From an uncultured Gammaproteobacteria bacterium (GTDB lineage Bacteria; Pseudomonadota; Gammaproteobacteria; HK1), in NCBI GenBank assembly GCA_958295835.1, contig OY282378.1, positions 3,559,694-3,623,693 on the forward strand: a DNA stretch of 64,000 bases, given 5' to 3'. The position numbers and the translations under genes are program-made. This document shows, piece by piece, positions 1-10,370 of the stretch; the first letter of the stretch is position 1; every line of letters starts with the position of its first letter. The notes beneath the pieces are model-generated. The model worked only from the letters and a program-made list of their open reading frames with translations. It was not told where the DNA came from and did not search any database.

Positions 1-803
1 CAGTCGCGATGCCGGTCGTCGTAGTCGCGGTTCTCGCCTTGCCCACCGGATGGCTCGCATTGGTCCTTGCAGTGGTCGCGGTCGGGGCGAGCATCGAGTG
101 GGCTCGCATCGCGACGCCGCACCGCACCGCCGGGCGCGGATTCGCGCTGGTCATCGCCGGATCGGTGTTGTTGTTGTGGCTTGCCGGATCGCAGTGGCTC
201 GGCTGGCTCGGAATTCCGTGCGCGATGTCGCTCGTGTGGTGGTGCATCGCGCTCGTGTGGATCATCCGGTTCGAGCAGGGCCAGGAGGTGGCGGCGCTCG
301 ATACCGCGATCGTGGGAGGCATCGTCGGATGGATGGTCATCGTGCCGACTTGGGCGGGGCTGGTATACGTGCACGCTTCCGGCGAGGACGGTCCGTCGCG
401 GGTGCTGTTCATTCTCCTTGTCGTGTGGGCAGCGGACATCGGCGCCTACTTCGTGGGACGCCGGTTCGGCGCCCGCAGGCTTGCGGCGCTCACGAGCCCC
501 GGCAAATCCGTCGAAGGCATGGCCGGTGGGATGGCTACGGTCGGGATGCTCGGAGTCGCCGCCGGGCTGTGGATGGGTATTCCGGCCGGGCTCGTCGTCC
601 TGCTCACCCTGCTGTGCGTGGTCGCCGGTGCGCTGTCGGTGCTCGGCGACCTCATGGAAAGCCTCGTCAAGCGGAGATCCGGTGTGAAGGACAGCGGCAA
701 TCTGCTGCCGGGACACGGTGGCATTCTCGACCGCATCGACAGCCTGACCGCAGGGGCTCCCGCGTTCGCGCTCGGCTTCGACGTTCTCGGGACGCTGCGA
801 TGA
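1..803 (+). CDS. cdsA: Phosphatidate cytidylyltransferase (CDP-diacylglycerol synthase), 5' end cut by window edge
   Basis: Makes CDP-diacylglycerol from phosphatidate and CTP in the inner membrane, the branch point for phospholipid synthesis. The polypeptide is almost entirely hydrophobic helices. Near its C-terminus it carries the CdsA signature: [14 protein letters not shown], then [12 protein letters not shown]. The first ATG in frame (base 9) begins inside the first membrane helix and the frame is open to base 1, so the true start lies upstream; the family normally has 15-30 more residues here. The stop TGA overlaps the dxr start (ATGA), which indicates translational coupling. The order cdsA-dxr-rseP-bamA is the standard proteobacterial arrangement. 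Confidence 0.95.
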   Translation, partial: VAMPVVVVAVLALPTGWLALVLAVVAVGASIEWARIATPHRTAGRGFALVIAGSVLLLWLAGSQWLGWLGIPCAMSLVWWCIALVWIIRFEQGQEVAALDTAIVGGIVGWMVIVPTWAGLVYVHASGEDGPSRVLFILLVVWAADIGAYFVGRRFGARRLAALTSPGKSVEGMAGGMATVGMLGVAAGLWMGIPAGLVVLLTLLCVVAGALSVLGDLMESLVKRRSGVKDSGNLLPGHGGILDRIDSLTAGAPAFALGFDVLGTLR

Positions 804-1978
804 AGCGGCTGGCGGTATGCGGATCGACCGGATCCATCGGAGTCAGCACACTCGACGTGGTGTTGCGCAACCGCTCGCGTTACGAAATCTTCGCGCTGAC
901 CGCACATTCGAACGTCGACAAGCTGGCCGCGCAATGCCGGCTGTGGCGGCCTCGTTTCGCGGTCATGTCGGACGAATCCGCCGCGATGCGGCTCGCCGCG
1001 GTACTTTCCACGGAGGGGGTGGAGACCAGGGTGCTCGCCGGCGCCTCGGGTCTGGTGCAAGTCGCCATGCACCCGGACGTCGACTATGTGATGGCGGCGA
1101 TCGTGGGCGGAGCCGGCTTGATGCCGTCGATCGCGGCAGCGCGGTCGGGAAAGCGGATCCTGCTTGCGAACAAGGAAGCGCTGGTGATGGCCGGCCGGCT
1201 GTTCATGGACGCGGTGCGCGAGGGCGGAGCCGAGCTCCTGCCCATCGACAGCGAGCACAATGCGATATTCCAATGCCTGCCTGCCCTGAATTCGGACCGC
1301 GGCGAGCGCGGGGTGAGCCGCATTCTGTTGACGGGCTCAGGCGGGCCGTTCCGCGCAAGAAAGCCCGAATCGCTGCACGACGTGACCCCGGATGAAGCAT
1401 GTGCTCATCCCAACTGGTCCATGGGACGCAAGATATCGGTCGATTCAGCGACGATGATGAACAAGGGTCTGGAGGTGATCGAGGCGTGCCGGCTCTTCGA
1501 CGTGGATCCCGGGTCGGTGGAGGTGGTCGTCCATCCACAGAGCGTAGTCCATTCGATGGTCGAGTACGGGGACGGGTCCGTGCTCGCGCAGCTCGGCAAT
1601 CCGGACATGAGGACGCCGATCGCCCACGCGCTCGCGTGGCCTGACCGCATCGCCTCCGGTGTGGCGCCGCTCGATCTGGTGAGCACGTCGCGCCTCGATT
1701 TCGAAGCCCCTGATTTCGATCGGTTTCCGTGTCTCCGGCTCGGTTTCGAGGTGGCCGAGGCCGGTGGGGCGGCGCCGGCGGCCCTCAATGCCGCAAACGA
1801 GGTCGCGGTGGATGCATTCCTGAATCGGCGCCTGCGGTTCACTCGAATCGCCCGGGTCGCCGAGGCCACGGTGGCGGCATGCGCGGGAGAAGGACCGGGT
1901 ACGCTCGACGACGTGCTCGATCTGGACCGCCGGGCGCGGGCGCGGGCCGCTGAATTCGTCAGGGCGATGTCGAGCTGA
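800..1978 (+). CDS. dxr: 1-deoxy-D-xylulose 5-phosphate reductoisomerase
   Basis: Second enzyme of the MEP isoprenoid pathway: converts DXP to 2-C-methyl-D-erythritol 4-phosphate with NADPH and a divalent metal, in the cytoplasm. The 392 residues match the family length. The N-terminal GSTGSIG dinucleotide-binding loop begins at residue 8. [41 protein letters not shown] and the C-terminal helical domain ([12 protein letters not shown]) are all present. The ATG at 800 overlaps the cdsA stop by four bases; starting there places the Rossmann loop at its usual distance from the N-terminus. Confidence 0.97.
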   Translation: MKRLAVCGSTGSIGVSTLDVVLRNRSRYEIFALTAHSNVDKLAAQCRLWRPRFAVMSDESAAMRLAAVLSTEGVETRVLAGASGLVQVAMHPDVDYVMAAIVGGAGLMPSIAAARSGKRILLANKEALVMAGRLFMDAVREGGAELLPIDSEHNAIFQCLPALNSDRGERGVSRILLTGSGGPFRARKPESLHDVTPDEACAHPNWSMGRKISVDSATMMNKGLEVIEACRLFDVDPGSVEVVVHPQSVVHSMVEYGDGSVLAQLGNPDMRTPIAHALAWPDRIASGVAPLDLVSTSRLDFEAPDFDRFPCLRLGFEVAEAGGAAPAALNAANEVAVDAFLNRRLRFTRIARVAEATVAACAGEGPGTLDDVLDLDRRARARAAEFVRAMSS

Positions 1979-2004
1979 ACCTCCGGCGCGCATCCGGCAT
2001 CTGA

Positions 2005-3378
2005 ATGGACATGGACATTCTCTATTCGATCATTGCGTTCGTGGTGGCTCTGGGCGTGCTCGTGACGGTCCACGAATTCGGTCACTTCTGGGTGGCGCGA
2101 AGGCTGGGGGTCAAGGTGCTCACGTTCTCCGTCGGCTTCGGACGCGCCCTGTGGTCGCATCGGTCCCGCGAGGGCGGGACCGAGTATGTGATCGCAATGA
2201 TCCCGCTCGGCGGCTACGTGAAGATGCTCGACGAGTCGGAAGGGAACGTTGCGACGCACGAGCGTCACCGGGCGTTCAATCGCCAGCCGCTTTCAACCCG
2301 GGTCGCGGTCGTCGTCGCGGGTCCCGCATTCAATTTCCTGTTCGCGATTCTCGCGTACTGGTGCATGTACATGATTGGAGTCGATGGACTGCGCCCGATC
2401 GTGGCCCAGGCGGCGCCCGGTTCCGTCGCTGAACGTGCGGGGTTCCAGCCGGGCGACGAGATGGAGTCGGTGCAGGGCGGGAAGGTGGCGACGTGGCAGT
2501 CGGCGGTGCAGGCGATCATCACCGCTTCGCTCGACGAGAAGGAAATCGGGGTCGAAGTCGTCGATGCTTCGCACCGCCGGCAAGAACGTGTCATCGACCT
2601 CGGAACGATCGCTGTCGATGACCTGACCGGAGGCCGGTTCTTCGAGGGCCTCGGGCTCGCTCCGGCCCGGCCGGCGCTCCCGGCCGTGATCGGGCGAGTC
2701 GAGCCGGGGCGTCCCGCGCAGCGAGACGGTCTTCGTCCCGGGGATCGCGTAGTCCAGGCAGATGGCGAAGCGGTCGCGGGTTGGTCGGACTGGGTGCGTG
2801 TCGTGCGCGAGCGTCCGGGTGAGACGTTCGTCGTCGTGGTCGAACGTGACGGCGCCAGCCTGGATCTTCGGCTGACCCCCGACGTCGAGCAGGACGCCGA
2901 TGGCGCCCGGTTCGGCCGGATTGGCGCCGGAGTGCGTGAGCCGGAGGGTCTCATCGATCGCCTCTACGTCACGGAGCGTTACGATCCCTGGTCGGCGCTC
3001 GTCAAGGGGATCGTGAAGACCGGCGAGATCTCGGCGCTTACGCTGCGCATGATGTGGAAGATGCTGCTCCTGGAGGTGTCGATCGAGAACTTGAGCGGGC
3101 CGATTGGCATTGCCGAGTACGCGGGCGCGTCCGCGCGATTCGGGCTCTCGCGTTTTCTCGAATTCCTGGGAATCGTCAGCGTGAGCCTCGGGATACTCAA
3201 TCTGCTGCCCATCCCGCTGCTCGACGGCGGACACCTGCTCTATTACGCGGTAGAATTCTTCCGCGGCCGCCCGGTGTCGGAAGCTTCCCGATTCGTAGCG
3301 CAACGGCTCGGGATCGCCCTGCTCGTTGGCCTGATGGGACTGGCGCTCTACAATGACCTTGCGCGTCTGCTGGGATGA
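2005..3378 (+). CDS. rseP: Site-2 intramembrane zinc protease RseP with two PDZ domains
   Basis: Regulated intramembrane protease that cleaves the anti-sigma-E factor RseA after DegS and also clears signal-peptide remnants. The zinc motif HEFGH is at residues 23-27 in the first membrane helix, and the second metal-binding motif NLLPIPLLDGGHLL is near residue 400. Two PDZ-type segments lie between them (GSVAERAGFQPGDEM and GRPAQRDGLRPGDRVVQ). The 457 residues compare with about 450 in E. coli. It sits 26 bases after dxr and overlaps the beginning of the open frame leading into bamA. Confidence 0.96.
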   Translation: MDMDILYSIIAFVVALGVLVTVHEFGHFWVARRLGVKVLTFSVGFGRALWSHRSREGGTEYVIAMIPLGGYVKMLDESEGNVATHERHRAFNRQPLSTRVAVVVAGPAFNFLFAILAYWCMYMIGVDGLRPIVAQAAPGSVAERAGFQPGDEMESVQGGKVATWQSAVQAIITASLDEKEIGVEVVDASHRRQERVIDLGTIAVDDLTGGRFFEGLGLAPARPALPAVIGRVEPGRPAQRDGLRPGDRVVQADGEAVAGWSDWVRVVRERPGETFVVVVERDGASLDLRLTPDVEQDADGARFGRIGAGVREPEGLIDRLYVTERYDPWSALVKGIVKTGEISALTLRMMWKMLLLEVSIENLSGPIGIAEYAGASARFGLSRFLEFLGIVSVSLGILNLLPIPLLDGGHLLYYAVEFFRGRPVSEASRFVAQRLGIALLVGLMGLALYNDLARLLG

Positions 3379-3443
3379 CGGCTCGCCAAGCCGCGCCGCA
3401 GCACGACAATCAGTCACTGGTGGTGATATTGACCCGTTTACGC

Positions 3444-5717
3444 ATGACCCTCGCCGCGTTCCTGCTTTGCGCCGTGGTGCGGGCTGCCGCGGCGGCCGAT
3501 GCGTTCGTCGTGGAGGACATCCGCCTGGAGGGCCTCCAGCGGATTACCGCGGGCACAGTATTCAACTATCTCCCGATCAAGGTCGGAGACGTCGTCGACG
3601 GCACGCGCACCGCCGGAGCCGTCCGCGCGCTGTTCAAGACCGGCTTCTTCCGCGACGTGCGGCTCGGGCGCGATGGCGAGACACTCGTCGTGTCGGTGAT
3701 CGAGCGTCCTTCCATCGACAGCATCGAGTTCACCGGTAACGACGACCTCGAGACCGACGACCTCATGTCCGCCCTCGAGCGGATGGGATTCGCCCAGGGG
3801 CGCGTCTTCAACCGGTCGATTTTCGACCAGGTGAAGCAGGAGCTGCATCGTACGTACTTCGCGGCAGGCAAGTACGGCGCGCAGGTCACGGGCACGGTGA
3901 CGCCGCTCGAACGCAACCGCGTCGCGGTGAAATTCCGGATCTCGGAGGGCGTTGTCGCAAAAATCCGGCAGATCCACATCGTAGGAAACGCCGCATTCGA
4001 CGACGACGACCTGCTGGATGATTTCGAGCTGGATACGACGGGGTTCTTCTCCTTCATCTCGCGCTCGGATCGATACTCCAAACCGAAGCTCGCGGCCGAT
4101 CTCGAGACGCTGCGTTCGTTCTATCTCGACAAGGGCTTCATCAATTTCAACATCGACTCGACCCAGGTATCGATCACGCCCGACAAGAAAGACGTCTACG
4201 TCACCATCAACATTACCGAGGGTAGCCGCTACCTCGTACGCGACGTATACCTTCAAGGCGCCCTGATCGTTCCCGAGGAAGAGCTCTTCGAGCTCGTCAC
4301 CATCGTCCAGGGCGACGTATTCTCCCGCAAGCGCGTCACCGAGACCGCGCGCCGCATCGGCAGTCGGCTCGGGAACGAGGGCTACTCCTTTGCCAACGTC
4401 AACGCGGCGCCGGAGATCGACGACGCCGAGAAGAAGGTCGACCTGACGTTCTTCGTCGATCCCGGCAAGCGGGTCTACGTACGGCGCATCAACTTCAAGG
4501 GCAACACCAAGACGCGCGATGAAGTGCTGCGCCGCGAAATGCGGCAGATGGAGGGTGGATGGATGTCCACCGAAGCGATCGAGCGATCCAGAACCCGTCT
4601 GAATCGTCTCGGCTTCTTCGAGTCGGTGGATGTTGAAACTCCCGCCGTGCCGGGCGCCTCCGATCAAGTAGACGTCGATCTCACGGTGATCGAAAGGCCA
4701 ACGGGAAACCTGTTGCTTGGGGCCGGATACTCCGATTCGCAAGGGACGGTGTTCGACATCAGCGTTACGGAGGAGAACGTCCTTGGAACCGGCAACCAGC
4801 TCAGGGTGTCGTTCGACACCAGCAAGGTCAATCGAGACGTTTCCGTCTCCTGGCTCAATCCCTACTGGACCGTGGATGGTGTCAGTCGTGGCATCGATGT
4901 CTACAATCGGCGCACGGATGCCAGCGAGGCGAACCTCGCCGATTACGACCTGGATCAAATCGGCGCCGGGGTGACGTTCGGGATTCCGATCTCGGAACTC
5001 ACGCGCGTCAACGCCGGTCTCAATGCCGAGCAGACCGACTTCATCGCCAGCTCGTCCGCGTCCGAGGAGGTCAAGGAGTTCGAGGAAGAGAACGGCGGCG
5101 AGTTCATCACCTTGCTCACTACCGCGGCTTGGGCGAAGGACGATCGAGACAGCCGATTCCTGCCCACCCGGGGCAGCCTTACCCGGTTGAGCGGCGAGAT
5201 AGCGGTGCCCGGCAGCGATCTGACCTACTACAAGCTGTTTGCACGGCACCAGAGATTCGTTCCGCTCGCCAGGGAATTCGTGTTCGTTCTGGAGGGCGAG
5301 GTCGGCTATGGAAGCGGTTTTGGCGGAACCACCGAGCTTCCCCTGATAGAGAACTTCTTCGCCGGCGGTCTCCGATCGGTACGTGGATTCAAGGCGAATA
5401 CGCTGGGTCCGAGAGACAGTCAGGGCGAGCCGCTCGGCGGCAACCTCAAGACGGTGGGAACCGCTGAAGTCATTCTCCCGCTACCGTTCACGAAGGATTC
5501 GAGGACGTTCCGGATCACCAGCTTTTTCGACATGGGAAACGTGTATGGTCCGGAGGAGGATTTCGACTTCGACACGCTTCGGTACTCGACCGGAATCGCG
5601 GCAGTCTGGGTGACGCCCGTCGGTCCGTTGACCATGAGTATCGCGAAACCGGTCAAGACCCTTCGGGATGACGAGACACAGGGATTCCAGCTCACATTCG
5701 GTACAAGCTTCTTCTAG
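3444..5717 (+). CDS. bamA: Outer-membrane protein assembly factor BamA (five POTRA domains plus barrel)
   Basis: Core of the BAM complex, which folds and inserts beta-barrel proteins into the outer membrane. From the ATG at 3444 the product begins with a signal peptide (MTLAAFLLCAVVRAAAAADA) followed directly by the first POTRA (FVVEDIRLEGLQR). POTRA repeats fill roughly the first 400 residues, and the C-terminal Omp85 barrel contains the GLRSVRGF motif that contacts the barrel interior. About 757 residues, slightly shorter than E. coli BamA. An in-frame ATG at 3375 overlaps the rseP stop but would put 23 polar residues before the signal peptide, so the later start is preferred. The last residue is F, as usual for outer-membrane proteins. 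Confidence 0.96.
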   Translation: MTLAAFLLCAVVRAAAAADAFVVEDIRLEGLQRITAGTVFNYLPIKVGDVVDGTRTAGAVRALFKTGFFRDVRLGRDGETLVVSVIERPSIDSIEFTGNDDLETDDLMSALERMGFAQGRVFNRSIFDQVKQELHRTYFAAGKYGAQVTGTVTPLERNRVAVKFRISEGVVAKIRQIHIVGNAAFDDDDLLDDFELDTTGFFSFISRSDRYSKPKLAADLETLRSFYLDKGFINFNIDSTQVSITPDKKDVYVTINITEGSRYLVRDVYLQGALIVPEEELFELVTIVQGDVFSRKRVTETARRIGSRLGNEGYSFANVNAAPEIDDAEKKVDLTFFVDPGKRVYVRRINFKGNTKTRDEVLRREMRQMEGGWMSTEAIERSRTRLNRLGFFESVDVETPAVPGASDQVDVDLTVIERPTGNLLLGAGYSDSQGTVFDISVTEENVLGTGNQLRVSFDTSKVNRDVSVSWLNPYWTVDGVSRGIDVYNRRTDASEANLADYDLDQIGAGVTFGIPISELTRVNAGLNAEQTDFIASSSASEEVKEFEEENGGEFITLLTTAAWAKDDRDSRFLPTRGSLTRLSGEIAVPGSDLTYYKLFARHQRFVPLAREFVFVLEGEVGYGSGFGGTTELPLIENFFAGGLRSVRGFKANTLGPRDSQGEPLGGNLKTVGTAEVILPLPFTKDSRTFRITSFFDMGNVYGPEEDFDFDTLRYSTGIAAVWVTPVGPLTMSIAKPVKTLRDDETQGFQLTFGTSFF

Positions 5718-5719
5718 CC

Positions 5720-6262
5720 ATGCATGTTGACCAGAAGTTTTGGCGAATCGCGACTCGCGCCGGTCTGCTGGGGCTCATGCTCGCCCATGGCGTTGCGGTG
5801 CACGGCGCGGATTTCAAGGTCGGCTTCGTCAACGTCGCGATAGTGCTCGACCAAGCGCCGCAGGCGGCTCAGGCGCGAGCCCGTATCGAGCGCGAATTCG
5901 CGCCGAGAGACCGGGAGATACTCTCTCAGCAGCAGCAGATCAGGACGCTCGAAGACAGGCTCGTGAAGAACGCCGCAGTGCTTTCGGCCAGCGAACGCGA
6001 ACGCCAGGAGGCCCAGCTCCGTCAGCTCAAGCGCGAGCTGCGGCGTTCCCAGGAAGAGTTCCGCGAGGACTTGAACCTGCGTCGAAGCCAGGAGCTCAGC
6101 ACGCTGCAGCGCATGGTGACCGAAGTCATCCAGGACATGGCGCGCGGGGAGAAATACGACCTGATCATGACCGACGGAGTCGTCTTCGCGGGCGACAAGA
6201 TCAATATTACCAAGCGTGTCATCGAACGTCTGAAGTCCGAATTCAAAGAATCGGATGGCTGA
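5720..6262 (+). CDS. skp: Periplasmic chaperone Skp/OmpH
   Basis: Trimeric periplasmic holdase that carries unfolded outer-membrane proteins to the BAM complex. The 180 residues open with a signal peptide (hydrophobic stretch ending GVAVHGA), then the family's conserved beginning KVGFVNVAIVLDQAP. A long charged coiled-coil region rich in Arg, Glu and Gln follows (about residues 50-130), matching the tentacle helices. It starts two bases after the bamA stop and its end overlaps the lpxD start by eight bases, so it belongs to the same transcript. Confidence 0.93.
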   Translation: MHVDQKFWRIATRAGLLGLMLAHGVAVHGADFKVGFVNVAIVLDQAPQAAQARARIEREFAPRDREILSQQQQIRTLEDRLVKNAAVLSASERERQEAQLRQLKRELRRSQEEFREDLNLRRSQELSTLQRMVTEVIQDMARGEKYDLIMTDGVVFAGDKINITKRVIERLKSEFKESDG

Positions 6263-7310
6263 ACGGCCGCGTCGCGGAAGCCGTATCTTGAGCTATTGTC
6301 TTGGGGAGCTCGCGGAACGTATCGGAGCCGGACTGCTCGGTAATCCGAACATCGTCATCGATCGGGTGGCTTCCCTGGAAGCGGCAGGGCCGAGCGCCGT
6401 CACCTTTCTGTCCAACCGCCGCTACCGGCCATACCTGGGGAGCACGCGAGCCGGCGCGGTGATTCTGGCGCCGGAGTTTGCGGACGCTTGCCCGGTCCCG
6501 GCGCTGCTGCTCGACAATCCGTATCTGGGCTACGCGCGAGCCGCCACGCTGCTGTCGCCGCCAGTCGAGGCGACGCCCGGCGTTGCACCCAGCGCCCTCG
6601 TCGATTCCGGCGCGACGGTGGCGCCGGACGCATCGATCGCCAGTCATTGTGTGATTGAAGCCGGCGCGAGCGTCGGGGCTGGTACCTCTCTTGGTGCGGG
6701 TTCGTTCCTCGGCCGGGACTCGTCGATTGGTCCACATGGGCGCATCGCGGCCCGGGTGGTGATCTGTCGGGGCGTGCACATCGGAGCGCGGGCGATCATT
6801 CATCCCGGGGTGGTCGTCGGCGCCGACGGATTCGGCATCGCCAATGACAACGGAATCTGGGTCAAGATTCCTCAGTTCGGCGGAGTACGGATCGGCGACG
6901 ACGTGGAGATTGGAGCGAACACGACGATCGACCGCGGGGCTCTTGAGGATACCGTTGTCGGAGACGGCGTAAAGCTGGACAACCTCATTCAGATCGGCCA
7001 CAACGTGCACATCGGCTCCCACACCGCCATTGCGGCATGCACCGCGATCGGCGGAAGCGCTCGCATAGGAAGCCGCTGCACGATCCAGGGCGCCGTATCC
7101 ATCGCCGGACATCTGGAAATCGCGGACGACGTTCACCTGACCGCGACTTCGGCGGTGTCCAATACGATCCGCGAGGCAGGTGTCTATTCGTCGGGCATGC
7201 CGATCCAGGAGAACCGGATATGGAGACGCAACATCGCGAGGTTGCGCCAGCTCGACGACATGGCGCGGCGGCTGCGGGCGATCGAGCGCAAGATCGACCG
7301 GCGGGCGTGA
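6255..7310 (+). CDS. lpxD: UDP-3-O-(3-hydroxyacyl)glucosamine N-acyltransferase
   Basis: Third step of lipid A synthesis: transfers a 3-hydroxyacyl chain from ACP to the 2-amino group of the UDP-glucosamine intermediate. The 351 residues show the N-terminal uridine-binding domain (SAVTFLSNRRYRPYL), a long left-handed beta-helix of hexapeptide repeats, and the catalytic histidine region NLIQIGHNVHIGSHTAIAA. The C-terminal helix (LRQLDDMARRLRAIERKI) is typical of the family. Overlap with skp indicates coupled translation. Confidence 0.96.
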   Translation: MAERPRRGSRILSYCLGELAERIGAGLLGNPNIVIDRVASLEAAGPSAVTFLSNRRYRPYLGSTRAGAVILAPEFADACPVPALLLDNPYLGYARAATLLSPPVEATPGVAPSALVDSGATVAPDASIASHCVIEAGASVGAGTSLGAGSFLGRDSSIGPHGRIAARVVICRGVHIGARAIIHPGVVVGADGFGIANDNGIWVKIPQFGGVRIGDDVEIGANTTIDRGALEDTVVGDGVKLDNLIQIGHNVHIGSHTAIAACTAIGGSARIGSRCTIQGAVSIAGHLEIADDVHLTATSAVSNTIREAGVYSSGMPIQENRIWRRNIARLRQLDDMARRLRAIERKIDRRA

Positions 7311-7353
7311 GGACGATCCTCCTCCTTGATGCCGCGCGGTCCCTGGAGGATGA

Positions 7354-7806
7354 ATGATGGTGGACATGCCGATTGGCGAGGTGCTCAAGCATCTGCCGCA
7401 TCGTTACCCCTTCCTTCTCGTTGACCGCGTGCTCGAATGCATCCCCGGGAGGTCGCTGGTCGCATTGAAGAACGTGACGATCAACGAGCCCTTCTTCCCG
7501 GGCCACTTCCCGCGCCGGCCGGTGATGCCCGCGGTCCTGATCCTGGAGGCGATGGCCCAGGCGACGGGTATCCTTGCGCTGCGCTCGCTGGATCGGTTGC
7601 CTTCGCCGACCGAGATGTACTATTTCGTCGGCGTCGACAACGCCCGATTTCGCCATCCGGTCGAGCCGGGCGATCAACTCATTATCGAGATCGATCTCGT
7701 CCGCGCCACGCGAGGCATCTGGAAGGTCCAGGGGCGTGGAAAGGTCGAGGAGAAGGTCGTGGCCGCCGCCGATTTGCTCGGGGCGTTGCGGGACGAGGAG
7801 AGATGA
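7354..7806 (+). CDS. fabZ: 3-hydroxyacyl-[acyl-carrier-protein] dehydratase FabZ
   Basis: Dehydrates 3-hydroxyacyl-ACP in fatty-acid elongation, competing with LpxA/LpxD for the same substrate. The 150-residue hot-dog protein shows LPHRYPFLLVDRVLE near the N-terminus and the active-site stretch FFPGHFPRRPVMPAVLILEA, in which the His and the Glu are the catalytic pair. A good ribosome site (TGGAGG) precedes ATG 7354; a second ATG three bases on is equally possible. Its stop overlaps the lpxA start by four bases. Confidence 0.96.
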   Translation: MMVDMPIGEVLKHLPHRYPFLLVDRVLECIPGRSLVALKNVTINEPFFPGHFPRRPVMPAVLILEAMAQATGILALRSLDRLPSPTEMYYFVGVDNARFRHPVEPGDQLIIEIDLVRATRGIWKVQGRGKVEEKVVAAADLLGALRDEER

Positions 7807-8573
7807 TCCACTCGAGTGCCGTCGTCGACCCCGGCGCCGAGCTCCAGCCCGATGTCGAAGTGGGGCCGTTCAGCGTGATTGGTCGCGGCGTCGTTCTCGG
7901 CGCGGGAACGCGGGTCGGCTCGCACGTAGTCATCGAAGGGCCGGCCCGAATCGGCGCGCGCAATCGAATCCATTCGTTCAGCGTCCTTGGCGGTGCGCCG
8001 CAGGACAAGAAGTACCGTGGCGGGATGTCCACTCTGGAAATCGGGGATGGCAACGTCATCCGGGAGTACTGCACGTTCAATCGCGGGACGGAGGGCGGCG
8101 GGATGGTGACCCGCGTGGGCGACGGGAACTGGATCATGGCCTACGTGCACATCGCCCATGATTGCAAGGTCGGCAGCGACAACGTCATGGCCAATGGAAC
8201 GACGCTTGCCGGTCACGTGGAAGTAGAGGACCGCGTCACCTTCGGCGCGTTCACCGCCGTGCATCAGTTCTGTCGGATCGGCGCGTATGCCTTCTCGGCC
8301 ATGGGCACGGTGATACTGAAGGACGTTCCGCCGTTCGTGACCGTTGCGGGAAACTCGGCGAGCCCCCATGGGCTCAATACGGAAGGACTCAGGCGACGGA
8401 GGTTCCCGGCGCACACGGTGCAGGCCCTCAAGTCCGCGTACAAGACCGTGTACAAACACGGACTCACCCTCGATGTCGCGATCGAGCAGCTCGCCGGTCC
8501 GGCGAAGGAGTCCGCGGCGGTAAGCCGCTTTCGTGAATTCGTACGGTCCTCCGGGCGAGGGATCGTGCGATGA
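7803..8573 (+). CDS. lpxA: UDP-N-acetylglucosamine O-acyltransferase
   Basis: First step of lipid A synthesis: attaches the 3-hydroxyacyl chain to O3 of UDP-GlcNAc. The 256-residue left-handed beta-helix protein begins IHSSAVVDPGAEL and carries the conserved block TFGAFTAVHQFCRIGAYAF with the catalytic His and the acyl-chain ruler region. The C-terminal helical domain (GLRRRRFPAHTVQALKSAYK) binds ACP. The ATG at 7803 lies in the fabZ stop overlap and gives the family's normal N-terminus, although the frame is open further upstream. Confidence 0.96.
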   Translation: MIHSSAVVDPGAELQPDVEVGPFSVIGRGVVLGAGTRVGSHVVIEGPARIGARNRIHSFSVLGGAPQDKKYRGGMSTLEIGDGNVIREYCTFNRGTEGGGMVTRVGDGNWIMAYVHIAHDCKVGSDNVMANGTTLAGHVEVEDRVTFGAFTAVHQFCRIGAYAFSAMGTVILKDVPPFVTVAGNSASPHGLNTEGLRRRRFPAHTVQALKSAYKTVYKHGLTLDVAIEQLAGPAKESAAVSRFREFVRSSGRGIVR

Positions 8574-8598
8574 GGTGCGGCGGTGACGGTGATGCGCC

Positions 8599-9738
8599 TT
8601 GAGATTCGCCGTCGTCGCCGGCGAGCCTTCCGGAGACATACTCGCAAGCGGGCTCATCGAAGCGATCCGGGCCCGGGTTCCCGGAGCGCGTTTCGAAGGC
8701 ATCGCGGGACCGCGCATGCTTGCGGCCGGCTGCGAGACCCTGTATCCGCTGGAACGTCTGTCGGTGATGGGGCTGTTCGAGGTGGTTGGCCGCTACCTGG
8801 AGCTGATCCCGGTCCGACGGCAGTTGGCCCGGCGTTTCACCGAGAACCCGCCCGATGCATTCATTGGCGTGGATGCCCCTGATTTCAATCTCTCGCTGGA
8901 ACTCGCGCTGCACGGGGCCGGGATCAAGACCGTTCATTTCGTCAGTCCATCCATCTGGGCGTGGCGGCGTTACCGGCTCGACAAGATCGCGCGAGCCGTC
9001 GACATGATGCTCGTGTTGTTTCCATTCGAGTCGCCGCTCTACGAGGCGCGCTCGATTCCGGTAAGGTTCGTAGGACATCCAATCGCCGACGAGATCGCGA
9101 TGCGTACCAGCCGGATCGCGGCCCGGGCCCGGCTGGGCCTCGGCCATGGAGATGGAGCCCGGATCGTGGCGCTTCTTCCCGGCAGTCGAATGGGCGAGCT
9201 CCGGCGCCTTGCCGAGCCGCTGGCGCGCACCGCGCGCTGGGTGCATCGACGGCGACCCGACGTGCAGTTCGTGGCGCCTCTGGTGGACAGGCCGACACAT
9301 GACTTCTTTTCGCGGGCACTGGCCGGGCACGCCCCCGACATCCGGTGCGATGTGCTCCTGGGGGCGTCGCGCGATGCGATGGCGGCGAGTGACGTGGTCC
9401 TGCTCGCGTCGGGGACTGCGACCCTTGAAGCGTTGTTGCTCAAGCGTCCGATGGTGATCACCTATCGGACCATGCGCCTGACCTGGATGCTGGGTCGGGC
9501 GATGCTGCACGTCGACCACGTCGGGCTTCCGAATCTGCTCGCGGGCGGCCGGCTGGTGCCCGAGCTGCTCCAGGACGATGCAATTCCCGAGCGGCTCGGT
9601 CCCGCGCTGCTCGATCGACTCGATCGCCCCGACCGGCAGCGCCCGGTTCTGGACGAGTTCGATCGGATTCACCGGGCATTGCGAAACGATGCATTCGCGA
9701 AAGCGGCGGAAGCAGTGCTGGAAGTGGCCGCGGCATGA
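8599..9738 (+). CDS. lpxB: Lipid-A-disaccharide synthase (TTG start)
   Basis: Glycosyltransferase (GT19) that joins UDP-2,3-diacylglucosamine and lipid X into the lipid A disaccharide on the inner-membrane face. The 379-residue product starts [19 protein letters not shown], the conserved nucleotide-sugar loop of LpxB. It also has [20 protein letters not shown] and the [20 protein letters not shown] block. The codon giving this N-terminus is TTG at 8599; a nearby ATG at 8592 is out of frame. Ends in an ATGA overlap with rnhB. Confidence 0.95.
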   Translation: MRFAVVAGEPSGDILASGLIEAIRARVPGARFEGIAGPRMLAAGCETLYPLERLSVMGLFEVVGRYLELIPVRRQLARRFTENPPDAFIGVDAPDFNLSLELALHGAGIKTVHFVSPSIWAWRRYRLDKIARAVDMMLVLFPFESPLYEARSIPVRFVGHPIADEIAMRTSRIAARARLGLGHGDGARIVALLPGSRMGELRRLAEPLARTARWVHRRRPDVQFVAPLVDRPTHDFFSRALAGHAPDIRCDVLLGASRDAMAASDVVLLASGTATLEALLLKRPMVITYRTMRLTWMLGRAMLHVDHVGLPNLLAGGRLVPELLQDDAIPERLGPALLDRLDRPDRQRPVLDEFDRIHRALRNDAFAKAAEAVLEVAAA

Positions 9739-10370
9739 ATGCATGCACCGGTGCTGGCGGTGCGCGCAGCCGTGGGACGGGAAGGCTCGTCGCCGGCGTC
9801 GATGAAGCGGGTCGCGGACCACTCGCCGGCCCGGTGGTTGCGGCGGCGGTGATTCTCGGTCCGACGGTCCGGATCACGGGTCTCGATGACTCGAAGCGTC
9901 TTTCCGCGCAGTGCCGGGCCGCGTTGGATCTCGAGATTCGGGAGCGCGCGGTAAGCTATGCGGTCGCGCGAATCGACGTCGACGTGATCGATGCGATCAA
10001 CATTCTCCAGGCGACGATGCGAGCGATGCGCGACGCGGTGGGTCGGCTGGATCCGGCGCCGGAGGAGGTTCTCGTGGACGGAAATCGTTGCCCGGCTCTG
10101 CCGTGTCCGGTGCGCGCCGTGGTGGGAGGCGACTCCAGCGTCGCCGCGATCAGCGCCGCGTCGATCCTCGCCAAGGTCGCTCGCGACCGGGAGATGATCG
10201 AGATGGATCGCCGGTATCCGGAATACGGATTCGCCCGCCACAAGGGCTATGGAACGCGAGCGCATCGAGACGCCTTGCTCCGGCTCGGCCCCTCGCCGAT
10301 CCACCGCCTCAGCTTCGCTCCCGTCAGGTCGGCGCTCATTCGAAATACACCGGGGCGAGGTCGGCCATGA
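9735..10370 (+). CDS. rnhB: Ribonuclease HII
   Basis: Removes ribonucleotides and RNA from RNA/DNA hybrids. The 211 residues contain the acidic active site: [16 protein letters not shown] (DEAGRG with Asp and Glu), LVDGN, and the downstream Asp in [12 protein letters not shown]. The end of the protein has the usual RHKGYGT and [10 protein letters not shown] stretches. It overlaps lpxB upstream and dnaE downstream by four bases each, as in many gammaproteobacteria. Confidence 0.96.
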   Translation: MNACTGAGGARSRGTGRLVAGVDEAGRGPLAGPVVAAAVILGPTVRITGLDDSKRLSAQCRAALDLEIRERAVSYAVARIDVDVIDAINILQATMRAMRDAVGRLDPAPEEVLVDGNRCPALPCPVRAVVGGDSSVAAISAASILAKVARDREMIEMDRRYPEYGFARHKGYGTRAHRDALLRLGPSPIHRLSFAPVRSALIRNTPGRGRP